A DNA stretch of 64,000 nucleotides from Apostichopus japonicus (GCF_037975245.1 NC_092562.1:27455554-27519553); one strand, 5' to 3'. Counted from the first letter of the stretch, positions 1 through 14,921 are shown. The notes: generated by a model not told the origin, from the sequence alone. Numbers and translations: made by a program.

Positions 1-959
1 TAGCACACGTAATCTCAATTGGAATATATAATCGTAAGTGTACGAGCGGATTATGTGGACCGTCCACATAATCTTATACACATTTCATTGTATTGTTTAT
101 TGATTATAAACCAAAATTAGGGTTTAAAATTTATCAACTACAATAATACAAAACAACTGTGTTCAAAGGAAGGACCCAGCACCAAATAGGCTATCTACAG
201 ATTCAGTAAGGAATCAACCCGTCAAATATGGGTCTGTTTTATATCCTGTATTTACCGAACTCGTAGATCTAATTAAATCATGTGTACTGAATGTATTGAA
301 TATATTCATATAGTAGTATTAACGTCTTTTTTTTTCTGTAGCACACGTAATCTCAATTGGAATATATAATCGTAAGTGTACGAGCGGACTATGTGGACCG
401 TCCAAATAATCTTATACACATTTCATTGTATTGTTTATTGATTATAAACCAAAATTAGGGCTTAAAATTTATCAACTACATTAATTCAAAACAACTGTGT
501 TCAAAGGAATGACCCCGCACCAAATATCGATAGATTCACTAACGAATCAACCCGTCAAATATGGGTCTGTTTTATATCCTGTATTTACCGAACTCGTAGA
601 TCTAATTAAATCATGTGTACTGAATGTATTGAATATATTCATACAGTAGTATTAACGTCTTTTTTTTTTCTGTAACACACGTAATCTCAATTGGAATATA
701 TAATCATAAGTGTACGAGCGGATTATGTGGACCGTCCACATAATCTTATACACATTTTATTGTATTGTTTATTGATTATAAACCAAACTTAGGGCTTAAA
801 ATTTATCAACTACATTAATTCAAAATAACTGTGTTCAAAGGAAGGACCCCGCACCAAATATCGACAGATTCAGTAAGGAATCAACCCGTCAAATATGGGT
901 CTGTTTTATTACCTTTAAATACTGAACTCGTAGATCTGTTTAAATCATGTATCATTGAG

Positions 960-1320
960 CATATCAAGATTAATATTAAAAACAGATAACGTTATCAAAT
1001 ATGTATTTTTTGGCATGTCATACGGTTTTCCTTTAGGTTAATTTATTCTCAACAAATCGTTATTTGGGAACATTGGCAAAAAAAAAACACATTTGTAAGC
1101 TGGCATCAACAATCCTCGTTACATGGGTTGGGATTATTATAGGAAACCCCAAAAGAATAACCCCAATCCATTACCCTTAATATTAGTATGATAATACTGT
1201 TGACCGTTTATAAAAATTGTCATAAAAGCAGCTGGTTAAGAAAGATCACAACCTAAATATTTTCTTTTGGTCTATAGAATGTATCTGGATAGTAGTATTA
1301 ACGTTTTTTTTTTTAGTAAC
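960..1320. repeat. Medium-class (~645 bp) satellite unit insert, first of five copies
   Basis: This is the extra sequence that lengthens the interval 719-1363. It runs from the GAGCATATCAAGATTAATAT stretch through an A-tract near 1078 to a T-tract before the next unit. Near-identical copies lie at about 4455-4825, 7285-7670, 8930-9305 and 11770-12145. The unit after it always has the variant GTAAGTATATGAGCGG instead of GTAAGTGTACGAGCGG. The insert is followed either by the long unit (first, second and fourth copies) or directly by short units (third and fifth). No open frame of note. Confidence 0.8.
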
Positions 1321-1389
1321 ACACGTAACCTCAATTGGAATATATAATCGTAAGTATATGAGCGGATTATGTGGACCGTCCACATAATC

Positions 1390-2545
1390 TGAGACACATG
1401 ATATTGTATAACATATTGATTCTTAAGCAAAGCTCCTCTTGAATATATTCAGAAATGATCAGCTAATCTAATACCCACTGACAGCCTTCTGAACAAGGGC
1501 CAAACCCTCAAATCTCGAAATATTTCAGTTAATCATCACTACGTCAAACAAGGGTCTGTTTATATCCTTTATTTTCCGAAGTTATAGATCTGTCTATATC
1601 ATGTGTCATTGAGCATAGAAATATTGATATTAAAAATAGATAGCCATATCATATTAAATTTGTGCATGGAAGTCGGTTTACCTACATTGTAATGAAACTT
1701 GATCTCAACTTTAATTGGAAACATTGGAAATGAACCACTCCTGTAAACTGACCTCAATGACCACCGGTGCAAAGTTATGGATGGTATTGCTGCCCCCCCC
1801 CCCTCCGCAACCTTACCCCCCCCCCCGACTTAAAAAGCCTGTGAAAATAAAACTTATTATTACCCATATCCTGTAAGATAATACTCATAACCATTCAAAT
1901 ATTAATTGTTTAAAACGAAGCTGTTAAGAAAATAGTGTGTATTAGGATAGTAGTGTAACGTGAATGGTTTTTATACTCATCCGTAGTAAGCGGTGCACTT
2001 AGCTACATAGCCAGCCATGTCATGAATATTTATAGTCAAGTGGGATGTAATTTAGGATGGTTAAGTGCTTATTGATGTGTTTTATAGTCTAATTAAGAGA
2101 GTTATGGGTTTAGTAAAACGGTATTATCAGTGAGGTTAATGTCTACGACATATTTGCATATGTTTGTGGGATAATGTTGTTGTTGTTAATGAAATAGTTA
2201 AAGAGATTTTACATCACATGTTGTATTGTTTTATTGCTTATTATATGTACCAGAGTGTCACCACCGTGTCAATTTTTGAAATTAATCTATTATTAAGGTT
2301 CGCATTCACAATTACTAAAAATTTGTACCCAGAGATTTATTATTTTCTTGTTACTGTAATATGGCCTGGTCTCTAGTTACTACGGTTAACCATGCAGGTA
2401 AAAACAGAACCTAACCACGACATTTCCGTAAAGGAACATCTGACAGTATTCTCTGCTGTGCTAAAGAGCCCCCAGAATGCAATAGTAGCATTGAGGTCTT
2501 TGTTTAATAATCCACGTCATCCTAAATGAAATATATAATCGTAAT
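1390..2545. repeat. Long-class (~1195 bp) satellite unit, copy 1
   Basis: Long spacer between palindromes at 1363 and 2558, with a C-rich run near 1792-1823. A 70-codon open frame at 2164-2376 recurs in all three long copies, but they are so similar that this says little about coding. The next palindrome (near 2558) is diverged (GTGGATCGTCCAC core) in all copies, so the long unit and its diverged neighbour travel together. Confidence 0.8.
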
Positions 2546-4894
2546 TGTATAATCGGTTTATGTGGATCGTCCACATTATATTATACGTATGATGTTGTAT
2601 TGTTAATTGATTATAACTAAAACCGTAATTGAAAATTTTAAAAATTAATCAACTACATTAATTCACAATAACGGTCTTCTGAATAAGGGCTACACCCTCA
2701 TATCTTGATATGTTTCAGGTAGGAATCACCCAGTCAAATATGGGTCTGTATTATATCCAGTATTTACCGAACTCGTAGATCTGTTTAAATCATGTGTATT
2801 GAAGGTATTTAATATATTCATATAGAAGTATTAATGTCTTTTTTCTGTAGCACACGTAATCTCAATTGGAATATATAATCGTAAGTGTACGAGCGGATTA
2901 TGTGGACCGTCCACATAATCTTATACACATTTCATTGTATTGTTTATTGATTATAAACCAAAATTAGGGTTTAAAATTTATCAACTACAATAATACAAAA
3001 CAACTGTGTTCAAAGGAAGGACCCAGCACCAAATAGGCTATCTACAGATTCAGTAAGGAATCAACCCGTCAAATATGGGTCTGTTTTATATCCTGTATTT
3101 ACCGAACTCGTAGATCTAATTAAATCATGTGTATTGAAGGTATTTAATATATTCATATAGAAGTATTAATGTCTTTTTTCTCTAACACACGTAATCTCAA
3201 ATGGAATATATAATCGTAAGTGTACGAGCGGATTATGTGGACCGTCCACATAATCTTATACACATTTCATTGTATTGTTTATTGATTATAAACCAAAATT
3301 AGGGTTTAAAATTTATCAACTACATTAATTCAAAACAACTGTGTTCAAAGGAAGGACCCAGCACCAAATATCTACAGATTCAGTAAGGAATCAACCCGTC
3401 AAATATGGGTCTGTTTTATATCCTGTATTTACCGAACTCGTAGATCTAATTAAATCATGTGTATTGAAGGTATTTAATATATTCATATAGAAGTATTAAT
3501 GTCTTTTTTCTGTAGCACACGTAATCTCAATTGGAATATATAATCGTAAGTGTACGAGCGGATTATGTGGACCGTCCACATAATCTTATACACATTTCAT
3601 TGTATTGTTTATTGATTATAAACAAAATTAGGGTTTAAAATTTATCAACTACATTAATTCAAAACAACTGTGTTCAAAGGAAGGACCCAGCACCAAATAT
3701 CTACAGATTCAGTAAGGAATCAACCCGTCAAATATGGGTCTGTTTTATATCCTGTATTTACCGAACTCGTAGATCTAATTAAATCATGTGTACTGAATGT
3801 ATTGAATATATTCATATAGTAGTATTAACGTCTTTTTTTTTTTCTGTAACACACGTAATCTCAATTGGAATATATAATCGTAAGTGTACGAGCGGATTAT
3901 GTGGACCGTCCACATAATCTTATACACATTTCATTGTATTGTTTATTGATTATAAACCAAAATTAGGGCTTAAAATTTATCAACTACATTAATTCAAAAA
4001 AACTGTGTTCAAAGGAATGACCCCGCACCAAATATCGATAGATTCAGTAAGGAATCAACCCGTCAAATATGGGTCTGTTTTATATCCTGTATTTACCGAA
4101 CTCGTAGATCTGTTTGAATCATGTGTATTGAATGTATTGAATATATTCATATAGAAGTATTAACGTCTTTTTTTCTGTAACACACGTAATCTCAATTGGA
4201 ATATATAATCATAAGTGTACGAGCGGATTATGTGGACCGTCCACATAATCTTATACACATTTCATTGTATTGTTTATTGATTATAAACCAAAATTAGGGT
4301 TGAAAATTGATCAACTCTATTAATTCAAAATAACCGTTCTTATGAAAGACCCCGCACCAAATATCGACAGATTCAGGAAGGAATCAAACCGTCAAATATG
4401 GGTCTGTTTTATTACCTTTAATTACTGAACTCGTAGATCTGTTTAAATCATGTATCATTGAGCATATCAAGATTAATATTAAAAACAGATAACGTTATCA
4501 AATATGTATTTTTTGGCATGTCATACGGTTTTCCTTTAGGTTAATTTATTCTCAACAAATCGTTATTTGGGATCATTGGAAAAAAAAAAACACATTTGTA
4601 AGCTGGCATCAACAATCCTCTTTACATGGGTTGGGATTATTATAGGAAACCCCAAAAGAATAACCCCAATCCATTACCCTTAATATTAGTATGATAATAC
4701 TGTTGACCGTTTATAAAAATTGTCATAAAAGCAGCTGGTTAAGAAAGATCACAACCTAAATATTTTCTTTTGGTCTATAGAATGTATCTGGATAGTAGTA
4801 TTAAGGTTTTTTTTTTTTAGTAACACACGTAATATCAATTGGAATATATAATCGTAAGTATATGAGCGGATTATGTGGACCGTCCACATAATCT

Positions 4895-6047
4895 GAGACA
4901 CATGATATTGTATAACATATTGATTCTTAAGCAAAGCTCCTCTTGAATATATTCAGAAATGATCAGCTAATCTAATACCCACTGACAGCCTTCTGAACAA
5001 GGGCCAAACCCTCAAATCTCGAAATATTTCAGTTAATCATCACTACGTCAAACAAGGGTCTGTTTATATCCTTTATTTTCCGAAGTTATAGATCTGTCTA
5101 TATCATGTGTCATTGAGCATAGAAATATTGATATTAAAAATAGATAGCCATATCATATTAAATTTGTGCATGGAAGTCGGTTTACCTACATTGTAATGAA
5201 ACTTGATCTCAACTTTAATTGGAAACATTGGAAATGAACCACTCCTGTAAACTGACCTCAATGACCACCGGTGCAAAGTTATGGATGGTATTGCTGCCCC
5301 CCCGCTCCGCAACCTTACCCCCCCCCCCGACTTAAAAAGCCTGTGAAAATAAAACTTATTATTACCCATATCCTGTAAGATAATACTCATAACCATTCAA
5401 ATATTAATTGTTTAAAACGAAGCTGTTAAGAAAATAGTGTGTATTAGGATAGTAGTGTAACGTGAATGGTTTTTATACTCATCCGTAGTAAGCGGTGCAC
5501 TTAGCTACATAGCCAGCCATGTCATGAATATTTATAGTCAAGTGGGATGTAATTTAGGATGGTTAAGTGCTTATTGATGTGTTTTATAGTCTAATTAAGA
5601 GAGTTATGGGTTTAGTAAAACGGTATTATCAGTGAGGTTAATGTCTACGACATATTTGCATATGTTTGGGGGATAATGTTGTTGTTGTTAATGAAATAGT
5701 TAAAGAGATTTTACGTCACATGTTGTATTGTTTTATTGCTTATTATATGTACCAGAGTGTCACCACCGTGTCAATTTTTGAAATTAATCTATTATTAAGG
5801 TTCGCATTCACAATTACTAAAAATTTGTACCCAGAGATTTATTATTTTCTTGTTACTGTAATATGGCCTGGTCTCTAGTTACTACGGTTAACCATGCAGG
5901 TAAAAACAGAACCTAACCACGACATTTCCGTAAAGGAACATCTGACAGTATTCTCTGCTGTGCTAAAGAGCCCCCGGAATGCAATAGTAGCATTGAGGTC
6001 TTTGTTTAATAATCCACGTTATCCTAAATGAAATATATAATCGTAAT
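4895..6047. repeat. Long-class satellite unit, copy 2
   Basis: Near-identical to the copy at 1390-2545. Two substitutions in the 70-codon frame (5666-5878) and a shorter C-run near 5297 are the visible differences. It follows a medium unit, as the first copy does. Confidence 0.8.
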
Positions 6048-9000
6048 TGTATAATCGGTTTATGTGGATCGTCCACATTATATTATACGTATGATGTTGT
6101 ATTGTTAATTGATTATAACTAAAACCGTAATTGAAAATTTTAAAAATTAATCAACTACATTAATTCACAATAACGGTCTTCTGAATAAGGGCTACACACC
6201 CTCATATCTTGATATGTTTCAGGTAGGAATCACCCCGTCAAATATGGGTCTGTATTATATCCAGTATTTACCGAACTCGTAGATCTGTTTAAATCATGTG
6301 TATTGAAGGTATTTAATATATTCATATAGAAGTATTAATGTCTTTTTTCTGTAGCACACGTAATCTCAATTGGAATATATAATCGTAAGTGTACGAGCGG
6401 ATTATGTGGACCGTCCACATAATCTTATACACATTTCATTGTATTTTTTATTGATTATAAACCAAAATTAGGGTTTAAAATTTATCAACTACATTAATTC
6501 AAAACAACTGTGTTCAAAGGAAGGACCCAGCACCAAATATCTACAGATTCAGTAAGGAATCAACCCGTCAAATATGGGTCTGTTTTATATCCTGTATTTA
6601 CCGAACTCGTAGATCTAATTAAATCATGTGTACTGAATGTATTGAATATATTCATATAGTAGTATTAACGTCTTTTTTTCCCTCTAACACACGTAATCTC
6701 AATTGGAATATATAATCGTAAGTGTACGAGCGGATTATGTGGACCGTCCAAATAATCTTATACACATTTCATTGTATTGTTTATTGATTATAAACCAAAA
6801 TTAGGGCTTAAAATTTATCAACTACATTAATTCAAAACAACTGTGTTCAAAGGAAGGACCCCGCACCAAATATATAGATTCACTAACGAATCAACCCGTC
6901 AAATATGGGTCTGTTTTATATCCTGTATTTACCGAACTCGTAGATCTAATTAAATCATGTGTACTGAATGTATTGAATATATTCATATAGTAGTATCAAC
7001 GTCTTTTTTTTTTCTGTAACACACGTAATCTCAATTGGAATATATAATCATAAGTGTACGAGCGGATTATGTGGACCGTCCACATAATCTTATACACATT
7101 TCATTGTATTGTTTATTGATTATAAACCAAACTTAGGGCTTAAAATTTATCAACTACATTAATTAAAAATAACTGTGTTGAAAGGAAGGACCCCGCACCA
7201 AATATCGATAGATTCAGTAAGGAATCAACCCGTCAAATATGGGTCTGTTTTATTACCTTTAAATACTGAACTCGTAGATCTGTTTAAATCATGTATCATT
7301 GAGCATATCAAGATTAATATTAAAAACAGATAACGTTATCAAATATGTATTTTTTGGCATGTCATACGGTTTTCCTTTAGGTTAATTTATTCTCAACAAA
7401 TCGTTATTTGGGAACATTGGCAAAAAAAAAAACATTTGTAAGCTGGCATCAACAATCCTCGTTACATGGGTTGGGATTATTATAGGAAACCCCAAAAGAA
7501 TAACCCCAATCCATTACCCTTAATATTAGTATGATAATACTGTTGACCGTTTATAAAAATTGTCATAAAAGCAGCTGGTTAAGAAAGATCACAACCTAAA
7601 TATTTTCTTTTGGTCTATAGAATGTATCTGGATAGTAGTATTAACGTTTTTTTTTTTTTAGTAACACACGTAACCTCAATTGGAATATATAATCGTAAGT
7701 ATATGAGCGGATTATGTGGACCGTCCACATAATCTTATACACATTTCATTGTATTGTTTATTGATTATAAACCAAACTTAGGGCTTAAAATTTATCAACT
7801 ACATTAATTCAAAATAACTGTGTTCAAAGGAAGGACCCAGCACCAAATATCTACAGATTCAGTAAGGAATCAACCCGTCAAATATGGGTCTGTTTTATAT
7901 CCTGTATTTACCGAACTCGTAGATCTAATTAAATCATGTGTATTGAAGGTATTTAATATATTCATATAGAAGTATTAATGTCTTTTTTCTGTAGCACACG
8001 TAATCTCAATTGGAATATATAATCGTAAGTGTACGAGCGGATTATGTGGACCGTCCACATAATCTTATACACATTTCATTGTATTGTTTATTGATTATAA
8101 ACAAAATTAGGGTTTAAAATTTATCAACTACATTAATTCAAAACAACTGTGTTCAAAGGAAGGACCCAGCACCAAATATCTACAGATTCAGTAAGGAATC
8201 AACCCGTCAAATATGGGTCTGTTTTATATCCTGTATTTACCGAACTCGTAGATCTAATTAAATCATGTGTACTGAATGTATTGAATATATTCATATAGTA
8301 GTATTAACGTCTTTTTTTTTCTGTAACACACGTAATCTCAATTGGAATATATAATCGTAAGTGTACGAGCGGAGTATGTGGACCGTCCACATAATCTTAT
8401 ACACATTTCATTGTATTGTTTATTGATTATAAACCAAAATTAGGGCTTAAAATTTATCAACTACATTAATTCAAAAAAAACTGTGTTCAAAGGAATGACC
8501 CCGCACCAAATATCGATAGATTCAGTAAGGAATCAACCCGTCAAATATGGGTCTGTTTTATATCCTGTATTTACCGAACTCGTAGATCTGTTTGAATCAT
8601 GTGTATTGAATGTATTGAATATATTCATATAGAAGTATTAACGTCTTTTTTTCTGTAACACACGTAATCTCAATTGGAATATATAATCATAAGTGTACGA
8701 GCGGATTATGTGGACCGTCCACATAATCTTATACACATTTCATTGTATTGTTTATTGATTATAAACCAAAATTAGGGTTGAAAATTGATCAACTCTATTA
8801 ATTCAAAATAACCGTTCTTATGAAAGACCCCGCACCAAATATCGACAGATTCAGGAAGGAATCAAACCGTCAAATATGGGTCTGTTTTATTACCTTTAAT
8901 TACTGAACTCGTAGATCTGTTTAAATCATGTATCATTGAGCATATCAAGATTAATATTAAAAACAGATAACGTTATCAAATATGTATTTTTTGGCATGTC

Positions 9001-9374
9001 ATACGGTTTTCCTTTAGGTTAATTTATTCTCAACAAATCGTTATTTGGGATCATTGGAAAAAAAAAAACACATTTGTAAGCTGGCATCAACAATCCTCTT
9101 TACATGGGTTGGGATTATTATAGGAAACCCCAAAAGAATAACCCCAATCCATTACCCTTAATATTAGTATGATTATACTGTTGACCGTTTATAAAAATTG
9201 TCATAAAAGCAGCTGGTTAAGAAAGATCACAACCTAAATATTTTCTTTTGGTCTATAGAATGTATCTGGATAGTAGTATTAAAGTTTTTTTTTTTTTTAG
9301 TAACACACGTAATATCAATTGGAATATATAATCGTAAGTATATGAGCGGATTATGTGGACCGTCCACATAATCT

Positions 9375-10530
9375 GAGACACATGATATTGTATAACATAT
9401 TGATTCTTAAGCAAAGCTCCTCTTGAATATATTCAGAAATGATCAGCTAATCTAATACCCACTGACAGCCTTCTGAACAAGGGCCAAACCCTCAAATCTC
9501 GAAATATTTCAGTTAATCATCACTACGTCAAACAAGGGTCTGTTTATATCCTTTATTTTCCGAAGTTATAGATCTGTCTATATCATGTGTCATTGAGCAT
9601 AGAAATATTGATATTAAAAATAGATAGCCATATCATATTAAATTTGTGCATGGAAGTCGGTTTACCTACATTGTAATGAAACTTGATCTCAACTTTAATT
9701 GGAAACATTGGAAATGAACCACTCCTGTAAACTGACCTCAATGACCACCGGTGCAAAGTTATGGATGGTATTGCTGCCCCCCCCCCCCTCCGCAACCTTA
9801 CCCCCCCCCCCCCGACTTAAAAAGCCTGTGAAAATAAAACTTATTATTACCCATATCCTGTAAGATAATACTCATAACCATTCAAATATTAATTGTTTAA
9901 AACGAAGCTGTTAAGAAAATAGTGTGTATTAGGATAGTAGTGTAACGTGAATGGTTTTTATACTCATCCGTAGTAAGCGGTGCACTTAGCTACATAGCCA
10001 GCCATGTCATGAATATTTATAGTCAAGTGGGATGTAATTTAGGATGGTTAAGTGCTTATTGATGTGTTTTATAGTCTAATTAAGAGAGTTATGGGTTTAG
10101 TAAAACGGTATTATCAGTGAGGTTAATGTCTACGACATATTTGCATATGTTTGGGGGATAATGTTGTTGTTGTTAATGAAATAGTTAAAGAGATTTTACG
10201 TCACATGTTGTATTGTTTTATTGCTTATTATATGTACCAGAGTGTCACCACCGTGTCAATTTTTGAAATTAATCTATTATTAAGGTTCGCATTCACAATT
10301 ACTAAAAATTTGTACCCAGAGATTTATTATTTTCTTGTTACTGTAATATGGCCTGGTCTCTAGTTACTACGGTTAACCATGCAGGTAAAAACAGAACCTA
10401 ACCACGACATTTCCGTAAAGGAACATCTGACAGTATTCTCTGCTGTGCTAAAGAGCCCCCAGAATGCAATAGTAGCATTGAGGTCTTTGTTTAATAATCC
10501 ACGTCATCCTAAATGAAATATATAATCGTA
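9375..10530. repeat. Long-class satellite unit, copy 3
   Basis: Third copy, with longer C-runs (about 9777-9813). It lies 4485 bp after copy 2, while copies 1 and 2 are 3502 bp apart. The difference of 983 bp equals about three short units, so the array changes length in whole-unit steps. Confidence 0.8.
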
Positions 10531-13500
10531 ATTGTATAATCGGTTTATGTGGATCGTCCACATTATATTATACGTATGATGTTGTATTGTTAATTGATTA
10601 TAACTAAAACCGTAATTGAAAATTTTAAAAATTAATCAACTACATTAATTCACAATAACGGTCTTCTGAATAAGGGCTACACACCCTCATATCTTGATAT
10701 GTTTCAGGTAGGAATCACCCCGTCAAATATGGGTCTGTATTATATCCAGTATTTACCGAACTCGTAGATCTGTTTAAATCATGTGTATTGAAGGTATTTA
10801 ATATATTCATATAGAAGTATTAATGTCTTTTTTCTGTAGCACACGTAATCTCAATTGGAATATATAATCGTAAGTGTACGAGCGGATTATGTGGACCGTC
10901 CACATAATCTTATACACATTTCATTGTATTTTTTATTGATTATAAACCAAAATTAGGGTTTAAAATTTATCAACTACATTAATTCAAAACAACTGTGTTC
11001 AAAGGAAGGACCCAGCACCAAATATCTACAGATTCAGTAAGGAATCAACCCGTCAAATATGGGTCTGTTTTATATCCTGTATTTACCGAACTCGTAGATC
11101 TAATTAAATCATGTGTACTGAATGTATTGAATATATTCATATAGTAGTATTAACGTCTTTTTTTTCTCTAACACACGTAATCTCAATTGGAATATATAAT
11201 CGTAAGTGTACGAGCGGACTATGTGGACCGTCCAAATAATCTTATACACATTTCATTGTATTGTTTATTGATTATAAACCAAAATTAGGGCTTAAAATTT
11301 ATCAACTACATTAATTCAAAACAACTGTGTTCAAAGGAAGGACCCCGCACCAAATATATAGATTCACTAACGAATCAACCCGTCAAATATGGGTCTGTTT
11401 TATATCCTGTATTTACCGAACTCGTAGATCTAATTAAATCATGTGTACTGAATGTATTGAATATATTCATATAGTAGTATCAACGTCTTTTTTTTTCTGT
11501 AACACACGTAATCTCAATTGGAATATATAATCATAAGTGTACGAGCGGATTATGTGGACCGTCCACATAATCTTATACACATTTCATTGTATTGTTTATT
11601 GATTATAAACCAAACTTAGGGCTTAAAATTTATCAACTACATTAATTAAAAATAACTGTGTTCAAAGGAAGGACCCCGCACCAAATATCGATAGATTCAG
11701 TAAGGAATCAACCCGTCAAATATGGGTCTGTTTTATTACCTTTAAATACTGAACTCGTAGATCTGTTTAAATCATGTATCATTGAGCATATCAAGATTAA
11801 TATTAAAAACAGATAACGTTATCAAATATGTATTTTTTGGCATGTCATACGGTTTTCCTTTAGGTTAATTTATTCTCAACAAATCGTTATTTGGGAACAT
11901 TGGCAAAAAAAAAAACATTTGTAAGCTGGCATCAACAATCCTCGTTACATGGGTTGGGATTATTATAGGAAACCCCAAAAGAATAACCCCAATCCATTAC
12001 CCTTAATATTAGTATGATAATACTGTTGACCGTTTATAAAAATTGTCATAAAAGCAGCTGGTTAAGAAAGATCACAACCTAAATATTTTCTTTTGGTCTA
12101 TAGAATGTATCTGGATAGTAGTATTAACGTTTTTTTTTTTAGTAACACACGTAACCTCAATTGGAATATATAATCGTAAGTATATGAGCGGATTATGTGG
12201 ACCGTCCACATAATCTTATACACATTTCATTGTATTGTTTATTGATTATAAACCAAACTTAGGGCTTAAAATTTATCAACTACATTAATTCAAAATAACT
12301 GTGTTCAAAGGAAGGACCCCGCACCAAATATCGATAGATTCAGTAAGGAATCAACCCGTCAAATATGGGTCTGTTTTATATCCTGTATTTACCGAACTCG
12401 AAGATCTGTTTGAATCATGTGTATTGAATGTATTGAATATATTCATATAGTAGTATTAACGTCTTTTTTCTGTAACACACGTAATCTCAATTGGAATATA
12501 TAATCATAAGTGTACGAGCGGATTATGTGGACCGTCCACATAATCTTATACACATTTCATTGTATTGTTTATTGATTATAAACCAAAATTAGGGTTTAAA
12601 ATTTATCAACTACATTAATTCAATAAAACTGTGTTCAAAGGAAGGACCCAGCACCAAATATCTACAGATTCAGTAAGGAATCAACCCGTCAACTATGGGT
12701 CTGTTTTATATCCTGTATTTACCGAACTCGTAGATCTAATTAAATCATGTGTACTGAATGTATTGAATATATTCATATAGTAGTATTAACGTCTTTTTTT
12801 TTCTCTAACACACGTAATCTCAATTGGAATATATAGTCATAAGTGTACGAGCGGATTATGTGGACCGTCCACATAATCTTATACACATTTCATTGTATTG
12901 TTTATTGATTATAAACCAAACTTAGGGCTTAAAATTTATCAACTACATTAATTCAAAATAACTGTGTTCAAAGGAAGGACCCCGCACCAAATATCGATAG
13001 ATTCAGTAAGGAATCAACCCGTCAAATATGGGTCTGTTTTATATCCTGTATTTACCGAACTCGAAGATCTGTTTGAATCATGTGTATTGAATGTATTGAA
13101 TATATTCATATAGTAGTATTAACGTCTTTTTTCTCTAACACACGTAATCTCAATTGGAATATATAATCGTAAGTGTACGAGCGGATTATGTGGACCGTCC
13201 ACATAATCTTATACACATTTCATTGTATTGTTTATTGATTATAAACCAAAATTAGGGTTTAAAATTTATCAACTACATTAATTCAAAACAACTGTGTTCA
13301 AAGGAAGGACCCAGCACCAAATATCTACAGATTCAGTAAGGAATCAACCCGTCAAATATGGGTCTGTTTTATATCCTGTATTTACCGAACTCGTAGATCT
13401 AATTAAATCATGTGTACTGAATGTATTGAATATATTCATATAGTAGTATTAACGTCTTTTTTTTTTCTCTAACACACGTAATCTCAATTGGAATATATAG

Positions 13501-14225
13501 TCATAAGTGTACGAGCGGATTATGTGGACCGTCCACATAATCTTATACACATTTCATTGTATTGTTTATTGATTATAAACCAAACTTAGGGTTTAAAATT
13601 TATCAACTACATTAATTCAAAACAACTGTGTTCAAAGGAAGGACCCAGCACCAAATATCTACAGATTCAGTAAGGAATCAACCCGTCAAATATGGGTCTG
13701 TTTTATATCCTGTATTTATCGAACTCGTAGATCTGTTTGAATCATGTGTATTGGATGTATTGAATATATTCATATAGTAGTATTAACGTCTTTTTTTTCT
13801 GTAACACACGTAATCTCAATTGGAATATATAATCGTAAGTGTACGAGCGGATTATGTGGACCGTCCACATAATCTTATACACATTTCATTGTATTGTTTA
13901 TTGATTATAAACCAAAATTAGGGCTTAAAATTTATCAACTACATTAGTTCAAAATAACTGTGTTCAAAGGAAGGACCCCGCACCAAATATCGATAGATTC
14001 AGTAAGGAATCAACCCGTCAAATATGGGTCTGTTTTATATCCAGTATTTACCGAACTCGTAGATCTGTTTGAATCATGTGTATTGAATGTATTGAATATA
14101 TTCATATAGTAGTATTAACGTCTTTTTTTTTTCTGTAACACACGTAATCTCAATTGGAATATATAATCGTAAGTGTACGAGCGGATTATGTGGACCGTCC
14201 ACATAATCTTATACACATGATGTGG

Positions 14226-14876
14226 TATAACATATTGACTCTAAAACAAAGCTCCTCTTGAATTTATTCAGAAATAATCAGCTAATCTAATTCACACTGA
14301 CCATAACCATGCTAACCACATATTTCGATAAAACGAATATACTTCATTTTAACTTTGGTAATTGTTTTTTGTGTCATACATATACACTATTATGGCAAAA
14401 AGTGAGTACATTATAAAGGGTCAAAAGGCTTATACCCATATCATTAACATTTCCCTTACATTGGGTAGATTGCATGGGTATTGTCAGTAGTTTATGTCTG
14501 TATTTGGTGTGTGGCGATTAGATTTGCAATTCTACGGATTCGCCACTTGTTTAGACTTTTGGTCTGGATTTTCTTTTAGTATTAAAATGTACGCATATTG
14601 TTCACCTTGCATATACAATCGTTTTTACATTGCCTGCTATGTATAATGTATATAAAGTTAGTATACAGGGGGATTATGGGGACTGTCCACATAATAATGT
14701 CCACACTATCATGTATACCGACTTTTCTCTCAATAAATAAAATTGCAGTTCTGAAGGTATAGATAGCTCCACTCACCATAACAGCAAAAACCACTTAATT
14801 TTTACGGGCCTAGCATGTGTACATCTAGTAGTCCCCGTAACCCTGTCATATGCCAACGTCCACATAAACCAGGTAA

Positions 14877-14921
<45 letters not shown>

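Larger units (their letters stand above)
1..14225. repeat. Satellite array, ~333-bp unit with central palindrome, higher-order structure
   Basis: About 30 copies of one unit lie head to tail. Most units begin with CACACGTAATCTCAATTGG after a T-tract, then carry a palindrome whose arms ATTATGTGGAC and GTCCACATAAT are separated by one C. Palindromes occur near 46, 385, 719, 1363, 2558, 2895, 3228, 3561, 3893, 4223, 4867, 6059, 6397, 6730, 7062, 7708, 8040, 8372, 8702, 9348, 10543, 10881, 11215, 11544, 12190, 12519, 12853, 13187, 13518, 13848 and 14180. Spacings fall into three classes: ~333 bp, ~645 bp and ~1195 bp. Blocks of several short units, one medium and one long unit repeat with very few differences, so the higher-order repeat is recent. 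No gene is supported inside. The left end is cut by the window. Confidence 0.95.

Noticed and set aside
2164-2376. 70-codon frames in the satellite (also 5666-5878, 10151-10363) as genes
   Set aside because: Recent near-identical copies explain the shared open frame. No start context, domain or codon signal supports coding.
1-14225. CRISPR-like or coding repeat array
   Set aside because: Units are ~333 bp with no short repeat/unique spacer pattern, and the surroundings are eukaryotic.
1-14225. Hammerhead ribozyme inside the satellite unit
   Set aside because: No CTGANGA or its complement occurs in the unit; the conserved palindrome does not provide a hammerhead core.
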